Positions 52,084 to 61,493 are shown, counted from the first letter of the stretch. The stretch is DNA of 64,000 bases from Saccharospirillum sp965652395 (GCA_965652395.1 CBFGUW010000013.1:47050-111049); one strand, 5' to 3'. Notes: a model not told the origin generated them from the letters alone. Made by a program: numbers and translations.

Positions 52084-52160
52084 TTTACTTTCTCCGGCAT
52101 AATCCCCAGAACAATAAGTTTTAACATACCTTCATCAAGCGCACCTGTTACGCCACTCAT
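52080..52160 (-). pseudogene. Remnant of a second toxin C-terminal tail
   Basis: This 26-codon frame (MSGVTGALDEGMLKLIVLGIMPEKVK is its region; only 15 residues are compared here) ends MLKLIVLGIMPEKVK. That is a clear match to the last 15 residues of the adjacent effector, MIKIIDLEFLPEKVK, including the identical PEKVK and the same stop/start overlap with the immunity-like gene that follows. Its first ATG overlaps the stop of the intact immunity-like gene. It is best read as the leftover end of a duplicated toxin-immunity module, which also provides the ribosome site of the second immunity gene. Confidence 0.7.
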
Positions 52161-52678
52161 CAGAGCTTCCCATCTTCATAATGCTGTTGAATATCCAACA
52201 GCACTTGCATCAACCCATGTTCTTCCAGGTACACATCATACAGGTCAAACTTCTGTTTCATTTGAGGGTTAATGTATGAATGACGCTTTCTGTTTTCCAA
52301 AGCATACCTCATTAATCCATGATTTCCATGGTGCGCCCCTCTAAACACATACAATTCATTTTCTTTGTCCAATTGTACGATATCGTACATGATTCCGGGG
52401 GGGTAGCCACCTTGCTCGGGCCTCAGTTTAAAACGAGCCATTACACCAAGAAGCCATTTCAAGTAAGGCAGCGCAAATTCAAACTGGCCGACCAAGTAAT
52501 CACCCTGAGGATCAGGTTCAATAGCCCAATTGGTAAAGCACAAGTACCCCCGACAAGTTGAAATTATCAGATCATCTTCTGGGAATAATGGATTATTAAA
52601 CCGACTATGGACCGTGAAATCCGGATCGTTCGGATCATATAGCTTTAACTGATAAGGGTAACGCGACTGTGTGGTCAC
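52160..52678 (-). CDS. Putative immunity protein for the adjacent effector
   Basis: The 172-residue protein, start GTG with a GGAGAAAG site, is not recognised as a named family. It has no signal peptide or membrane helix, fitting a cytoplasmic antitoxin. It overlaps the effector stop by four bases (GTGA), the usual layout of toxin-immunity pairs, and is duplicated in tandem (51561-52083). Conserved segments include CRGYLCFTNWAIEPDPQGDY and LVGQFEFALPYLKWLL. It is more AT-rich than the vgrG genes. The assignment as immunity protein rests on position and duplication only. Confidence 0.65.
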   Translation of the reverse strand: MTTQSRYPYQLKLYDPNDPDFTVHSRFNNPLFPEDDLIISTCRGYLCFTNWAIEPDPQGDYLVGQFEFALPYLKWLLGVMARFKLRPEQGGYPPGIMYDIVQLDKENELYVFRGAHHGNHGLMRYALENRKRHSYINPQMKQKFDLYDVYLEEHGLMQVLLDIQQHYEDGKL

Positions 52679-55170
52679 TTGACTTTCTCCGGCAAAAATT
52701 CTAAATCAATAATTTTGATCATATCGACTTTCAGCATGTCTTGCAGTGTCCAAGGGTTGGTTTCATAAGTGAAAGTCTCCTTCACACCATAACTTTGCGA
52801 CTGTGGTATCGGTCCACTATTGTGTAGGCTCATAGTTAACCCGTTACCAGCATACTCTTTGTAGGCTCCGTATTGATTTTCTATTTCAAGCCGAGTCTCA
52901 AACAGTTCCTGTTTATGCAGATCATTACCAAACGTAGTATTCAAAAATTTATTCAGAACGTCTGTCTTCTTCAAATCATAGGCCGGAATGTCATTCCCCT
53001 TGGAATCCTGCCCTACCACTTTGTCGGCCTGGTTCTTATAATGCAAATACTCCCTACTGTACTTCTCCGTCATCACTTCCCGAATCAGTGCTTCTTTCGC
53101 CGGGTCATGGCCTGCCTGGCGTAAAGCGAACTGAGTCAGGTTATCGTAAGTTGGCACGATGCTCGTGCCGATGCTGGCCGCTTCGTGTTTCTTTCGGTCG
53201 ATCAGTACCATAACCCAGTCATCAGTGGGTTTAAAATACTGGTCGCCCATGCCCACGCTACGGCGTATCAAGTCAGGGTCACTGTCGCTATCGACGATCT
53301 GGTCGAACGTGGTGGACCAGTATTTTACGCGGCCAAGTTCATCCGCGCCGCCCAGTTTTCCAGTCAGATTGTTGGGGTCTCGTACCTTGTCGCTTCGGTC
53401 GAAGACATGGTTTTTATTCATCAGACGGACAATGTAGTTGTCTCTAATGGTGGGGTTGCGCTCCAACATTTCGAGTAGCTCGTCATCGCTGTATTTGAGC
53501 GGTTTCCCACCGTCGATCAGCCGGGTCCGTGCATCGTCCAACAAATGGGCGGCCTCGTCAAAACTGTCCGGGTTGACGAACTTGTTTTCAACCTGTCTGA
53601 TCTGGCGGGCGGTCATCCGCGCGCCATCCCGCTTGAGCGGCAGGCTTTCCGGCTCCGTTTGCACCTCCATTTTTGCCCGTGTCTGCCCGCCCTCCACCGG
53701 GATACTTTGGGTCAATGGGGCATCCAGGTCTATTTTGACCTCGGGATCGGCAACCTGGGACGCATTCAATAGAGTACGGTTATTATTCAAGTTGTTCAGG
53801 TCGGCCGTGGTGCCTTTCACCGAGATATAGGTCATGGCACCGGCAATGGCCGCTGAGCGCAGGAGTTCCATCAGTTTTTGCAGTCGCTCATCTGGAGACA
53901 GCCTGGGGTTATCCATAATGCTCTGATACTGATTAACGTGCTCCGCCGCCAATAGAATGCCCTGCATCCCATCGGTGCTCACTTGCCCTATCAGCACGGC
54001 ACGTTGCATTCCAGTACCCAACTTGGTGGCCGAGGTCACGGTTGCGCCGACTTTCCAGGCCATACCACCTGCTGCGAACAGGTTACCTACAATGGAAAGC
54101 CCATCGAAAGCATCGTCCTTCCAGTTACCAAAACCTTCGGCGTGGCGCTGAGCGATATTGATGGCAGCGGCTCCGGTGCTGGAAAAAATGGATGTCCAGA
54201 TAGCCGCCGAGACAACTCGGGAGCCGGGCACCGGTGCCAATAGCGTGACTACTCCAGCTACAACGGCGGCTCCCAAGGCCGCGTAATCCAACCAGGTTGA
54301 AACTTCATCCCAGAACGAGCCGCCATCCGACTCAAAATCTCCAGACAGATCAACACCATATTTAGGGACCGAGAATTGGTACTGAATATGCCCTTCGGGG
54401 TAGCGATTATTCCAGTCCCAGGTTCTGATCAGGTCTCGAATCGCTTCTTCATGAGTCTCCCCATCGTTTTCATACGTGCCGGTTGTATGTCGATAAACCG
54501 GGTTGGTCCAGTCGATCAAACGCCACCGCTTTTCATCCGACTCCGGCTGACTCAAGTTCACCAGCCATAGCCTGAGGGGTGTCCGGGTGGCGGTGTTTTT
54601 GTCAATGTGCATGGCATCCACTGCCCAACCTTCCAGGCTGTGCAGTCCGCTCATGTGTTCTTCTAGGTGATGAATGTAGCTGGTTAACTGCCCAACTTTT
54701 TCTTCATGTTCTTTCTGTTGTTCCTGATTTATGGGTGGCCGTTCCTTGGCAATGAGTTGCAAGGTTTCCAAATAGGTTTTGATATGTTGCAACTGTTGGC
54801 TAGGTGTTGGGTCGTGATCGTTCGCGCTGGCGTCGAAGGTTTGTTTGAGGATGCTGGCCGCATGGTCTACTCGCTGCGGCATAATCACGCGCTGCCTTGT
54901 TCCATCCTTGAAGTGCGCTGTAAAAACAACAGTATGACGACCGGGTATGGTCCACTCTGCGCTCTTCCATTCAAGCCCCCAGGGACCAATAGCCCTGGCA
55001 GGCGCATACCAGGGCAGCGTGGAAGGGTCATTGACACAGGTCCACCGAAAAACCGTGCCTTCCGGTACAGCTTCCGGGTTTTCAATATGGGCCTTGAAGG
55101 AAACGTCCGTTCCCACCGGGAGAGTAGCGAACTTGGGAAAGGATTCGATACGAATAGTCAATCTAGGCAT
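52675..55170 (-). CDS. Putative type VI secretion effector with unrecognised C-terminal toxin domain
   Basis: The 831-residue protein begins with an Ig-like/PKD-type beta domain (about 1-100), followed by a charged coiled-coil segment (about 105-175) and a mixed domain. A hydrophobic region comes next (about 295-430; AALGAAVVAGVVTLLAPVPGS, AAGGMAWKVGATVTS) of the type that helps effectors cross membranes. A variable C-terminal domain (about 560-831) ends in PEKVK; I do not recognise it. No nuclease, lipase, ADP-ribosyltransferase or peptidase motif could be assigned confidently. It starts with GGAGG inside the end of the vgrG gene (overlap 8 bases) and overlaps the immunity-like gene, so it is the cargo of this VgrG. 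Confidence 0.75.
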   Translation of the reverse strand: MPRLTIRIESFPKFATLPVGTDVSFKAHIENPEAVPEGTVFRWTCVNDPSTLPWYAPARAIGPWGLEWKSAEWTIPGRHTVVFTAHFKDGTRQRVIMPQRVDHAASILKQTFDASANDHDPTPSQQLQHIKTYLETLQLIAKERPPINQEQQKEHEEKVGQLTSYIHHLEEHMSGLHSLEGWAVDAMHIDKNTATRTPLRLWLVNLSQPESDEKRWRLIDWTNPVYRHTTGTYENDGETHEEAIRDLIRTWDWNNRYPEGHIQYQFSVPKYGVDLSGDFESDGGSFWDEVSTWLDYAALGAAVVAGVVTLLAPVPGSRVVSAAIWTSIFSSTGAAAINIAQRHAEGFGNWKDDAFDGLSIVGNLFAAGGMAWKVGATVTSATKLGTGMQRAVLIGQVSTDGMQGILLAAEHVNQYQSIMDNPRLSPDERLQKLMELLRSAAIAGAMTYISVKGTTADLNNLNNNRTLLNASQVADPEVKIDLDAPLTQSIPVEGGQTRAKMEVQTEPESLPLKRDGARMTARQIRQVENKFVNPDSFDEAAHLLDDARTRLIDGGKPLKYSDDELLEMLERNPTIRDNYIVRLMNKNHVFDRSDKVRDPNNLTGKLGGADELGRVKYWSTTFDQIVDSDSDPDLIRRSVGMGDQYFKPTDDWVMVLIDRKKHEAASIGTSIVPTYDNLTQFALRQAGHDPAKEALIREVMTEKYSREYLHYKNQADKVVGQDSKGNDIPAYDLKKTDVLNKFLNTTFGNDLHKQELFETRLEIENQYGAYKEYAGNGLTMSLHNSGPIPQSQSYGVKETFTYETNPWTLQDMLKVDMIKIIDLEFLPEKVK

Positions 55171-57757
55171 CGCTTTGAACCTCCATGTCGTCCATTCCTA
55201 TCAAGCCGGCAACGGCCATAAGCGGGAACAGAATGTCTTGGTCGTCTTCGGTGGAGAAAGTGTCTTGGATATCCTGGGCCAAATCACCGGGGTAAACGGC
55301 GCTGACCGCTTGGTAGTCAACAGCAGCTTGAAGCAGCTGGCACAAAGTACGTAATCGACGTTGCCGAAGCGCTCCACTCAAGTCAGCGGATATTGATTTA
55401 TGAAGGAAATCCTCTTCATCCAAATAGGTGATGCAACCTCTATCGGAAGGTTCCAAGGCAGTAAACTCCGCTTTGCCTTCTTCATTAGACGTTGCCTGTT
55501 GAATTGTTCCGTTTTCAGTTTCGAGCTTTAATTCGACATCGGCTACCGGGTTTCCAAGTGCTGTACGAACTTGAACCGTAAGCGGAATAGGTTCATTTTC
55601 CTGTTCCGGGCGTTCTCGGTATTCTTGCTCGGTTGCCTGGAAGGCTAATAAATCCAGCTCACTGAGTTGAGGGATTTCATAAGCTTCAAGTGCTGCGGCC
55701 TTCTCCGGCTCATTCCCAGCCCCAGCCTCATACTGCACCTCCCCGTTGAACACCACACCACTCTGCCCTTTCAGGGTGATCTTCTTTCCGAACAGTTTGA
55801 TGTTCCCGCTCGGGTCCATTCGGATACCGGCTTCGCCTTTGATCAGGGTGATGTCGCCGCCACCATCCCCTTGGATGGTGATGTCTCCGGCGACCTGTTG
55901 GATCATGGCGCCGTCCGCTATCAGGATTTGATAGTCACCGGCGTCCACCACCGTGTCGATGCCGGTGGCGCTGGTGACGTTGAGCCCTTTCTTCTGCACC
56001 CACAGGCTGTAGTCGTTGCCTGCGCTTTGGGTGAACTGAACCTGGGCGAGGTGGATGTGGTCGGTGTTGGCCTGGTGGTAGACCGCGCCTTCTTCCGTGG
56101 TGGTGGCGCTGTTTTGTTTTACGGTTTGGCTGCGGTGGTTACCGATGCGCTCTTCGGCGTTGCCGTTTTGGGTTTCCAGGTGCAGGTCCTTTTTGGCCCG
56201 CAGTCGAACGCCACCGAACTGGGCGAGGACCTGGCAGTAGGGCTCGGCGCTTTGGGCGTTGAGTTCGAGACAAAGCTGCCGGTCGAAGGTGTGCAGGGCG
56301 ATGCGTTCGGCTTCCCGGGCGTCGTCGAAGAGGAGTTCGTGTTGACTGGGGGTGACGAGGCGGCTTTGGGTGGCGTTCTTCTTGGTAACCGGGCCGAGTT
56401 GGCGGCGGCTGGGAACGAACCCGAGGATCAACGGGCGGGCCGGGTCGTTGTTCAGGCAACTGACCATGACGGTGGCGCGGTTGAGCAACGGGAAGTGCCA
56501 GCCGACGGCATGTCCTTTTTTGGGGTCGACGGGGCTGCCGTAAGGGGCGAGCCGTTCGGTGAGCGCACTGGCCTGGGCCAAGGGCTGGCTCGTGGTGTCG
56601 AAGTCGTACCGAAAATAGTAGCGTCCGTCGGCGCCGAGTTCGGCGCGGTCGTACCGGCTTTCGATGCGAGCCGGGAAGATCTGCGGTAAATCCGGCGGGG
56701 AAGCGGGCTCGGGCCGCACGGCGGTGGCGCGGGGCAGGGTCTCGGCGATGTTGCGGTATTGCACGCCGCCACTGACGGGGCTGTCGGTGCCGGTAGGCGC
56801 GGCTTGGTGTCGAACCTTGAGGATGCGAAAGTTCCCGGCAATGTTGACCGGCAACTGGTGGGCGTCCAGCGCGAGGGTGTGTCCGGCGGCCAGCAGCGGC
56901 TGATGGCTGTGCAGTTCGAGTGTAAAACGGTGCTGGTCGAGGTATTGCTGCTCGAACAGGGCGCGCTGTTCGGCTTCGTTGCGCGGGCGTGGCGGTTCGA
57001 ACTGTTGGTGTTGGGCGCTGTCGTTGGAGAGGGCGCCCGCCTGACTGTCGACAACGGCATGGCCGACGGTGGCCGGTTGCAGGCGCCAGCGCCGGTAGGC
57101 GGCGGTGATGCGGTTGAGCTGTTCGTCCGGTGCGAGACCGGATACGGCCTGGGCCCACTCGATGTGCGGCAGATAGGGGCTGATCTGGGTGTCGTTGCTG
57201 ATCACCAGCCGTTCGCTGGGGTGGGTGCCGTCGGTCTCGGGGGATTCGAACCAGTAGTTGGCGCCGACGTCGGCGAGCAGCCGATGAAAGCAGTGCAGGT
57301 TGGATTCCCGAGCCTGTAAAAAGGGGCCTTCGTGGGCGGGCACGGAGTCGAGCCGAAGGTCTATTTCGTCCGGGGCGTAGCCCATCTCGGTGAGCAACTG
57401 TTTGAGCACGGTGTCGCGGCTCTGGTCCATGAACAGGCGGCTGTGGAATTGGTCGCGGCCCTGGTTCAGCTTGTGGCCGAGGGTGAAGGTGAGCCAGGGC
57501 CTGCCATCGGGCCAGTCTTCTTCGACGGCCTGTATTTGCAATGGAATACGGCGCAGGTGGCCGCCCGGGCCGGTCAGGGTGAGGGTGACGGCCTGGTTGA
57601 GCAGTTCATCCAACTCAAAGGGCAGCTCGTCCGGGGTGGTAACTTTGAACCAACCGGGGGCGTTGAGCGCTTCTTCGCCTTCCAGAGAGTGGATGACGCA
57701 TTCGTAACCCAGCAGGTGGAGGTGTATCCGGGTCCTTTGCATGGCGGCCGACGTCAT
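55163..57757 (-). CDS. VgrG (TssI) tip protein with C-terminal adaptor-like extension
   Basis: The 864-residue tip protein has a phage gpD/gp27-like base (about 25-330), a gp5/OB-fold segment (about 375-470; PYGSPVDPKKGHAVGWHFPLLN), then a beta-helical spike (about 500-690; DGGGDITLIKGEAGIRM). A C-terminal extension contains a transthyretin/Ig-like fold (about 735-800; PIPLTVQVRTALGNPVADVELKLETENG) and a helical end. Such extensions carry or bind cognate effectors. It is cotranscribed with the effector immediately downstream, overlapping it by eight bases, with an AAGGAAG site for its own start. Confidence 0.88.
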   Translation of the reverse strand: MTSAAMQRTRIHLHLLGYECVIHSLEGEEALNAPGWFKVTTPDELPFELDELLNQAVTLTLTGPGGHLRRIPLQIQAVEEDWPDGRPWLTFTLGHKLNQGRDQFHSRLFMDQSRDTVLKQLLTEMGYAPDEIDLRLDSVPAHEGPFLQARESNLHCFHRLLADVGANYWFESPETDGTHPSERLVISNDTQISPYLPHIEWAQAVSGLAPDEQLNRITAAYRRWRLQPATVGHAVVDSQAGALSNDSAQHQQFEPPRPRNEAEQRALFEQQYLDQHRFTLELHSHQPLLAAGHTLALDAHQLPVNIAGNFRILKVRHQAAPTGTDSPVSGGVQYRNIAETLPRATAVRPEPASPPDLPQIFPARIESRYDRAELGADGRYYFRYDFDTTSQPLAQASALTERLAPYGSPVDPKKGHAVGWHFPLLNRATVMVSCLNNDPARPLILGFVPSRRQLGPVTKKNATQSRLVTPSQHELLFDDAREAERIALHTFDRQLCLELNAQSAEPYCQVLAQFGGVRLRAKKDLHLETQNGNAEERIGNHRSQTVKQNSATTTEEGAVYHQANTDHIHLAQVQFTQSAGNDYSLWVQKKGLNVTSATGIDTVVDAGDYQILIADGAMIQQVAGDITIQGDGGGDITLIKGEAGIRMDPSGNIKLFGKKITLKGQSGVVFNGEVQYEAGAGNEPEKAAALEAYEIPQLSELDLLAFQATEQEYRERPEQENEPIPLTVQVRTALGNPVADVELKLETENGTIQQATSNEEGKAEFTALEPSDRGCITYLDEEDFLHKSISADLSGALRQRRLRTLCQLLQAAVDYQAVSAVYPGDLAQDIQDTFSTEDDQDILFPLMAVAGLIGMDDMEVQSDA

Positions 57758-57801
57758 GGTGGGGCTTCCTTTTAACAGTGTGCTCTTTTGGAATGGCTGG
57801 A

Positions 57802-59853
57802 TCAGTTGTTGCCGATGGTGCCGCCTTTGATGGCGATGGCGTCGGCGGTCAGTTCGATCTGCGGGCCTTCGAGGGTGAGGTTGCCGCCGCTGTCGATCTG
57901 AATGAGGCCATTGCCTTGGGCCAAGGTGATGGTGCCGCTGTCGATGCCGTTGAACAGGATGTCGGCGGATGCTTCAAGCAGGAAACTGCCGCTGTTCACG
58001 CGCACCTGGTAGTCGTTGGCGTCCACCTGTTGGGTGAGGCCGTCACCGATCTGCCAGTGCATGGCGGCGGCGGATTTGACGGTCATGTCCCCTTCCCGGC
58101 TCTGCCAGCGCAGGTTTTGTCCGGCGCTGTATTCGATGTCGGTGGCGGCTTCGACGCTGATCTTGCCCTCTTCGGTGATGAGCTGTTGATTGCCCTTGAT
58201 GTGGACGGTGTGATCGGCCCCGACGGTGAGGGTGTGGTTCTCGCCGCTGTCGAGCGTCATGGACTCTCCGGCAAACAGGCGAACGTCCCCTTCGAGGGAT
58301 TCCAGCTCGGCCAGGTGGGCGTCTTTCTCGGCGCTGAGCGTGAGGCGGTTCTTGGCCTCGGGGGTTTCCAGGTGGATGGCTTCGGCGTCGGGGGTGTCGT
58401 CGAGCAGGAAGCGGTGACCCGCCCGGGTTTGAATGAGGTTGTGCCGGGCATTGGCGTCGGTCACGGGGTTTTGGGCGGTGCGGTTGTAGAGGGCGCCCAG
58501 CACCAGGGGCCGGTCGAGGTCGCCGTTTTCGCAGGTGACAGCGACTTCGGTGCCCTTGGCCAGCGGGAAGTGCAGGCCATGGTCTTCGCCACCCAAAGTC
58601 TGCATCAGGCGGGTCGGGGGGCTGGCGGGACCATCGGCGTTGGTGCGACGGTCGAACGGCAGCCGCAACCGGTAGAGGCCCCGTTCGTCGACTTCGTTTT
58701 CGATGACGGCGGTGAAGGTGCCATAAACGGGCGACCGGGGTTGATAAGGCGCCCGGTAAGGCAGGTCGGCCGGGAGGACGGTGACACGACACCGGAAGGC
58801 GGCGTCCTGCCCGCCGAGGCCGTTACCGGCGGCGCTGCGCTGAGAGCCGCTGAAGCTGACGTCGATCACGCGGTAATGGCCGCTCAGGGCGTCATGATGG
58901 CTCAGCTCGATCAGGCTGCCGGGTTTGAGCCCACGACAGGTGGTGTCGAAGGTCAGTGTGCCGGCCTGCCAGGTGCGGACTTCGGCGAGGCGCTCGGCCA
59001 GGGCTTTAATGCGGTCCGGGTCTTGGGTGTTCAGGCCCCAATGATGCTGTTCGCCTTCGGCAAAGGGCAGGTTGACGCTTTGATCGGTGGCCAGATCGGT
59101 GCTCAGCCAGGGGTTGGTGTCGGCCAGTTGAATGCTTTGGGGGGCGGACCGGCGCTGACGGGTCACTTTGAAGATGTGTTCGTCGTCCTTGGCGGCCCCG
59201 GCATTGGGGGCATAGCGCAAGGGGACGGGGAGTTCGCCTTCGGTCAGTTGGGTCAGGTCGTCGACCAGTTGCACGATGGTCTCGGCGTCAGCCTGATGCA
59301 GATGCAGGTAAATCCCTTCCCGTGCCAGGATGCGGCGCACGAAATCGTAGTCGCTTTCCTGATACTGGACGGTCATCGGCAGCACCGGGGTGGAGGCAGC
59401 GGGCACTTCGATTGTGCAGCGATCGGCCAGGGCGTCTTCGAGGATCTCGCGGGCGATGTCGTCGGCACTGCGGTCGATGAATACGCGGTTGTGGCGCCGT
59501 TGCCGAAGGGGCTGCAAGGGGGAGCTCAGGGTGATGACCAGCCCGGCATAGTCGCCGTTCCCATCGGCATCCTCGACGTGGGTGACCAGGGTGTGCAGAG
59601 GGGACAACACGCCACGCGAGAGGATCGACAGTTTGGCATTCAAGCCGACCAGTTCGGTCTCGGGCAGTTCATAGCGCAACAGGACTTTGAGGCGAAGGGA
59701 GAAGTCCTGATGGAAGGTCCAATGATCAAGCTGGACGCTTTCGACCAGGCAGGCGTCTTCGGGAATATCGGCGAGGCGCAGAAAATACTGACTCTCATCC
59801 GCCAGCCCGACTTCGCGCATGGCTTTGTTGATCCCTGCTATGGATAACGTCAT
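57802..59853 (-). CDS. VgrG (TssI) type VI secretion tip protein
   Basis: The 683-residue VgrG has gpD/gp27-like domains (about 10-310; the TVQYQESDYDFVRRILAREGIYLH block), an OB-fold (about 375-445), and a long parallel beta-helix spike (about 500-683) with repeats such as NHTLTVGADHTVHIKGNQQL. The ATG at 59853 has an AGGGAG site; the frame extends to 59901 but lacks one. It lies first in the operon and 44 bases ahead of the second vgrG. GC content is higher than in the effector and immunity genes, and no other tss genes are in the window, so it is an orphan vgrG island. Confidence 0.92.
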   Translation of the reverse strand: MTLSIAGINKAMREVGLADESQYFLRLADIPEDACLVESVQLDHWTFHQDFSLRLKVLLRYELPETELVGLNAKLSILSRGVLSPLHTLVTHVEDADGNGDYAGLVITLSSPLQPLRQRRHNRVFIDRSADDIAREILEDALADRCTIEVPAASTPVLPMTVQYQESDYDFVRRILAREGIYLHLHQADAETIVQLVDDLTQLTEGELPVPLRYAPNAGAAKDDEHIFKVTRQRRSAPQSIQLADTNPWLSTDLATDQSVNLPFAEGEQHHWGLNTQDPDRIKALAERLAEVRTWQAGTLTFDTTCRGLKPGSLIELSHHDALSGHYRVIDVSFSGSQRSAAGNGLGGQDAAFRCRVTVLPADLPYRAPYQPRSPVYGTFTAVIENEVDERGLYRLRLPFDRRTNADGPASPPTRLMQTLGGEDHGLHFPLAKGTEVAVTCENGDLDRPLVLGALYNRTAQNPVTDANARHNLIQTRAGHRFLLDDTPDAEAIHLETPEAKNRLTLSAEKDAHLAELESLEGDVRLFAGESMTLDSGENHTLTVGADHTVHIKGNQQLITEEGKISVEAATDIEYSAGQNLRWQSREGDMTVKSAAAMHWQIGDGLTQQVDANDYQVRVNSGSFLLEASADILFNGIDSGTITLAQGNGLIQIDSGGNLTLEGPQIELTADAIAIKGGTIGNN

Positions 59854-60144
59854 CACGATACTCCCTGCTATGGTTTGGTGCGGCACACTACCGGCGGGCA
59901 CGCCGATTCAAGGCCGCGAACAATTCACCGATGCAAAGGAGAGGCAGGCTGAACAGACTCCGACTCCTTAAGGAGAGCATTCAGCAATGCACAATGCGGG
60001 GGAGGAAGTCACTTGAAGGTGTAGCCATTCCCTGCCCGAAAATAACCTGTCCTTGATCGGTATTGAAATAAGAAGACGGGAGTATAAGGAGCGCACTTCA
60101 TTCAGTCTGTGAATCGAATCACATAGCAAAATGCGTTGTAGGCT
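59854..60144. other. Promoter region of the vgrG operon
   Basis: About 290 bases upstream of the first vgrG start and beyond the micro-ORF stop. It holds no gene I can support; the operon promoter must lie here. I saw no clear sigma-54 (GG-N10-GC) site. Confidence 0.35.
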
Positions 60145-60288
60145 TCAAAGGCCCAATGCTCGTGCGAGAGCGCCATCAAAGCTGGCGTCACGCAAGGGGC
60201 CTTCAACACGCTGCCGCATTCGGATCAGGGTCTGGTTGACTTGCTGCCTAGCGCCTCTGACACGCAGTGTGAGGCATACCTTGCTCAC
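60145..60288 (-). CDS. Small 47-codon ORF coupled to the preceding membrane protein
   Basis: A GTG-start frame that overlaps the preceding stop in GTGA form and reads VSKVCLTLRVRGARQQVNQ... to a TGA, rich in Arg/Leu and predicted helical. It lacks homology I recognise and might be the C-terminal remnant of a longer gene. The exact overlap suggests translational coupling. Confidence 0.35.
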   Translation of the reverse strand: MSKVCLTLRVRGARQQVNQTLIRMRQRVEGPLRDASFDGALARALGL

Positions 60289-60680
60289 CTGGCTGACTTA
60301 ATTAGCTGGTAAAAGTAGTAACAGAACAGCCCGAAAAACAGGGCATCCCCGGTGACTATGACAAACACCAAGGGAGACGCTATACCCGCTATATAAAGCT
60401 GCATCAAAGTCATAATATAACCCAGCTTTCCGATGCCACCGGTAACGACCACCCCATAATGTCTTTGTGGGTTGCGCGCTACTAACAAGTAGCCAATAAA
60501 ATAGATTAACGTTGTTCCCCAGGCGCCTTTGTATATCGCAAACATCAATGGATCTGGGATGGCACGGTTGAACATCAACTCAAAAGTGAACGCTGTATTA
60601 AAAAAACCGAACAGTGCGCCTAACAAATTCCACATCGCTGCCGCTACAAACAACTTGGTAAAGAAAGATGCGTGGGCCAT
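60285..60680 (-). CDS. Small four-helix membrane protein of unknown function
   Basis: The 131-residue protein has four predicted membrane segments (about 8-30, 45-66, 78-100, 104-126) with short charged links, such as RNPQRHYG. It follows the Crp-like regulator by 130 bases in the same direction, so it is a plausible target or partner. I do not recognise the family. Confidence 0.65.
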   Translation of the reverse strand: MAHASFFTKLFVAAAMWNLLGALFGFFNTAFTFELMFNRAIPDPLMFAIYKGAWGTTLIYFIGYLLVARNPQRHYGVVVTGGIGKLGYIMTLMQLYIAGIASPLVFVIVTGDALFFGLFCYYFYQLIKSAR

Positions 60681-60810
60681 TTATCGAATCTGACTAGTTA
60701 AGTAGGAAGGCCTAGAATGAAGGACTCCATGACCCGATGCATTTACATATGTAAACGGGAATAACGTTTTTCTGGATGACTTCGCTTTAACTGAACGAAG
60801 CTGGCTCGAG

Positions 60811-61383
60811 TCAATTACTCTTATTTTTTCGGATACGGCTCAGCTGGGTAGGGCTAATACCCAAATAGGAAGCAATGTGATACTGGGGAATCAAGTCTTC
60901 AAGCCCGGGGTATTCCGTTTTGAAAATCAAATACCTTTCTTTTGCTTCAAGCAAAGCAAACTCGACCTGCTTCTTCTCATTCCGTACAAAATACCGCTCT
61001 GATATTTTCCGCCGTAGGCGCTCGATGTGGTAGTTACCTTCAGACAGCCGCTCAATTTTATCAAATTCAGCTCGCCAAATGGTGCAATCGGTGAGTGCCT
61101 GCTGGGGCAGCATGTTCCTCTCTTTGCTGATCAACGCAGCATAGGAACCAATAATGGATGGACCCACAAAAAGCGTCTTATTATATTCTCTTCCCTGAAG
61201 GTCAGTATAAAATGCCCTGACGACCCCAGTTTCGAGGAAGGCTATCTCACTTGCATACTCGCCTTCGCGAATGAAGTAGTCTCCCTTCTTCAAAGAATCC
61301 CGTTTGAAAACAGATTTCGCGATAGCCAATGTTTTTTCGGGAAGATTATCGTACTTGCTTAAAAATGATATTAAGCTATCCAT
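60811..61383 (-). CDS. Crp/Fnr-family transcriptional regulator
   Basis: The 190-residue regulator has a cyclic-nucleotide-binding-like beta-barrel (about 12-120; KKGDYFIREGEYASEIAFLETG) and a C-terminal helix-turn-helix (about 150-188; QYHIASYLGISPTQLSRIR). No Fe-S cysteine cluster is evident, so it is not FNR proper. It sits just upstream of the small membrane protein. Confidence 0.85.
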   Translation of the reverse strand: MDSLISFLSKYDNLPEKTLAIAKSVFKRDSLKKGDYFIREGEYASEIAFLETGVVRAFYTDLQGREYNKTLFVGPSIIGSYAALISKERNMLPQQALTDCTIWRAEFDKIERLSEGNYHIERLRRKISERYFVRNEKKQVEFALLEAKERYLIFKTEYPGLEDLIPQYHIASYLGISPTQLSRIRKNKSN

Positions 61384-61493
61384 TCTTGGTTACCCATATA
61401 CATGTGCTAGCCCCGTCCTTTACACGAATCGTTGCAGCCTAACAGCCATGGAACTTACGACCCTATTCGTACTTACTCCAAAACAGAACAAGC

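Noticed and set aside
57778..59847. Plus-strand 689-codon ORF
   Set aside because: Antisense shadow of the first vgrG; the minus-strand frame has all VgrG motifs.
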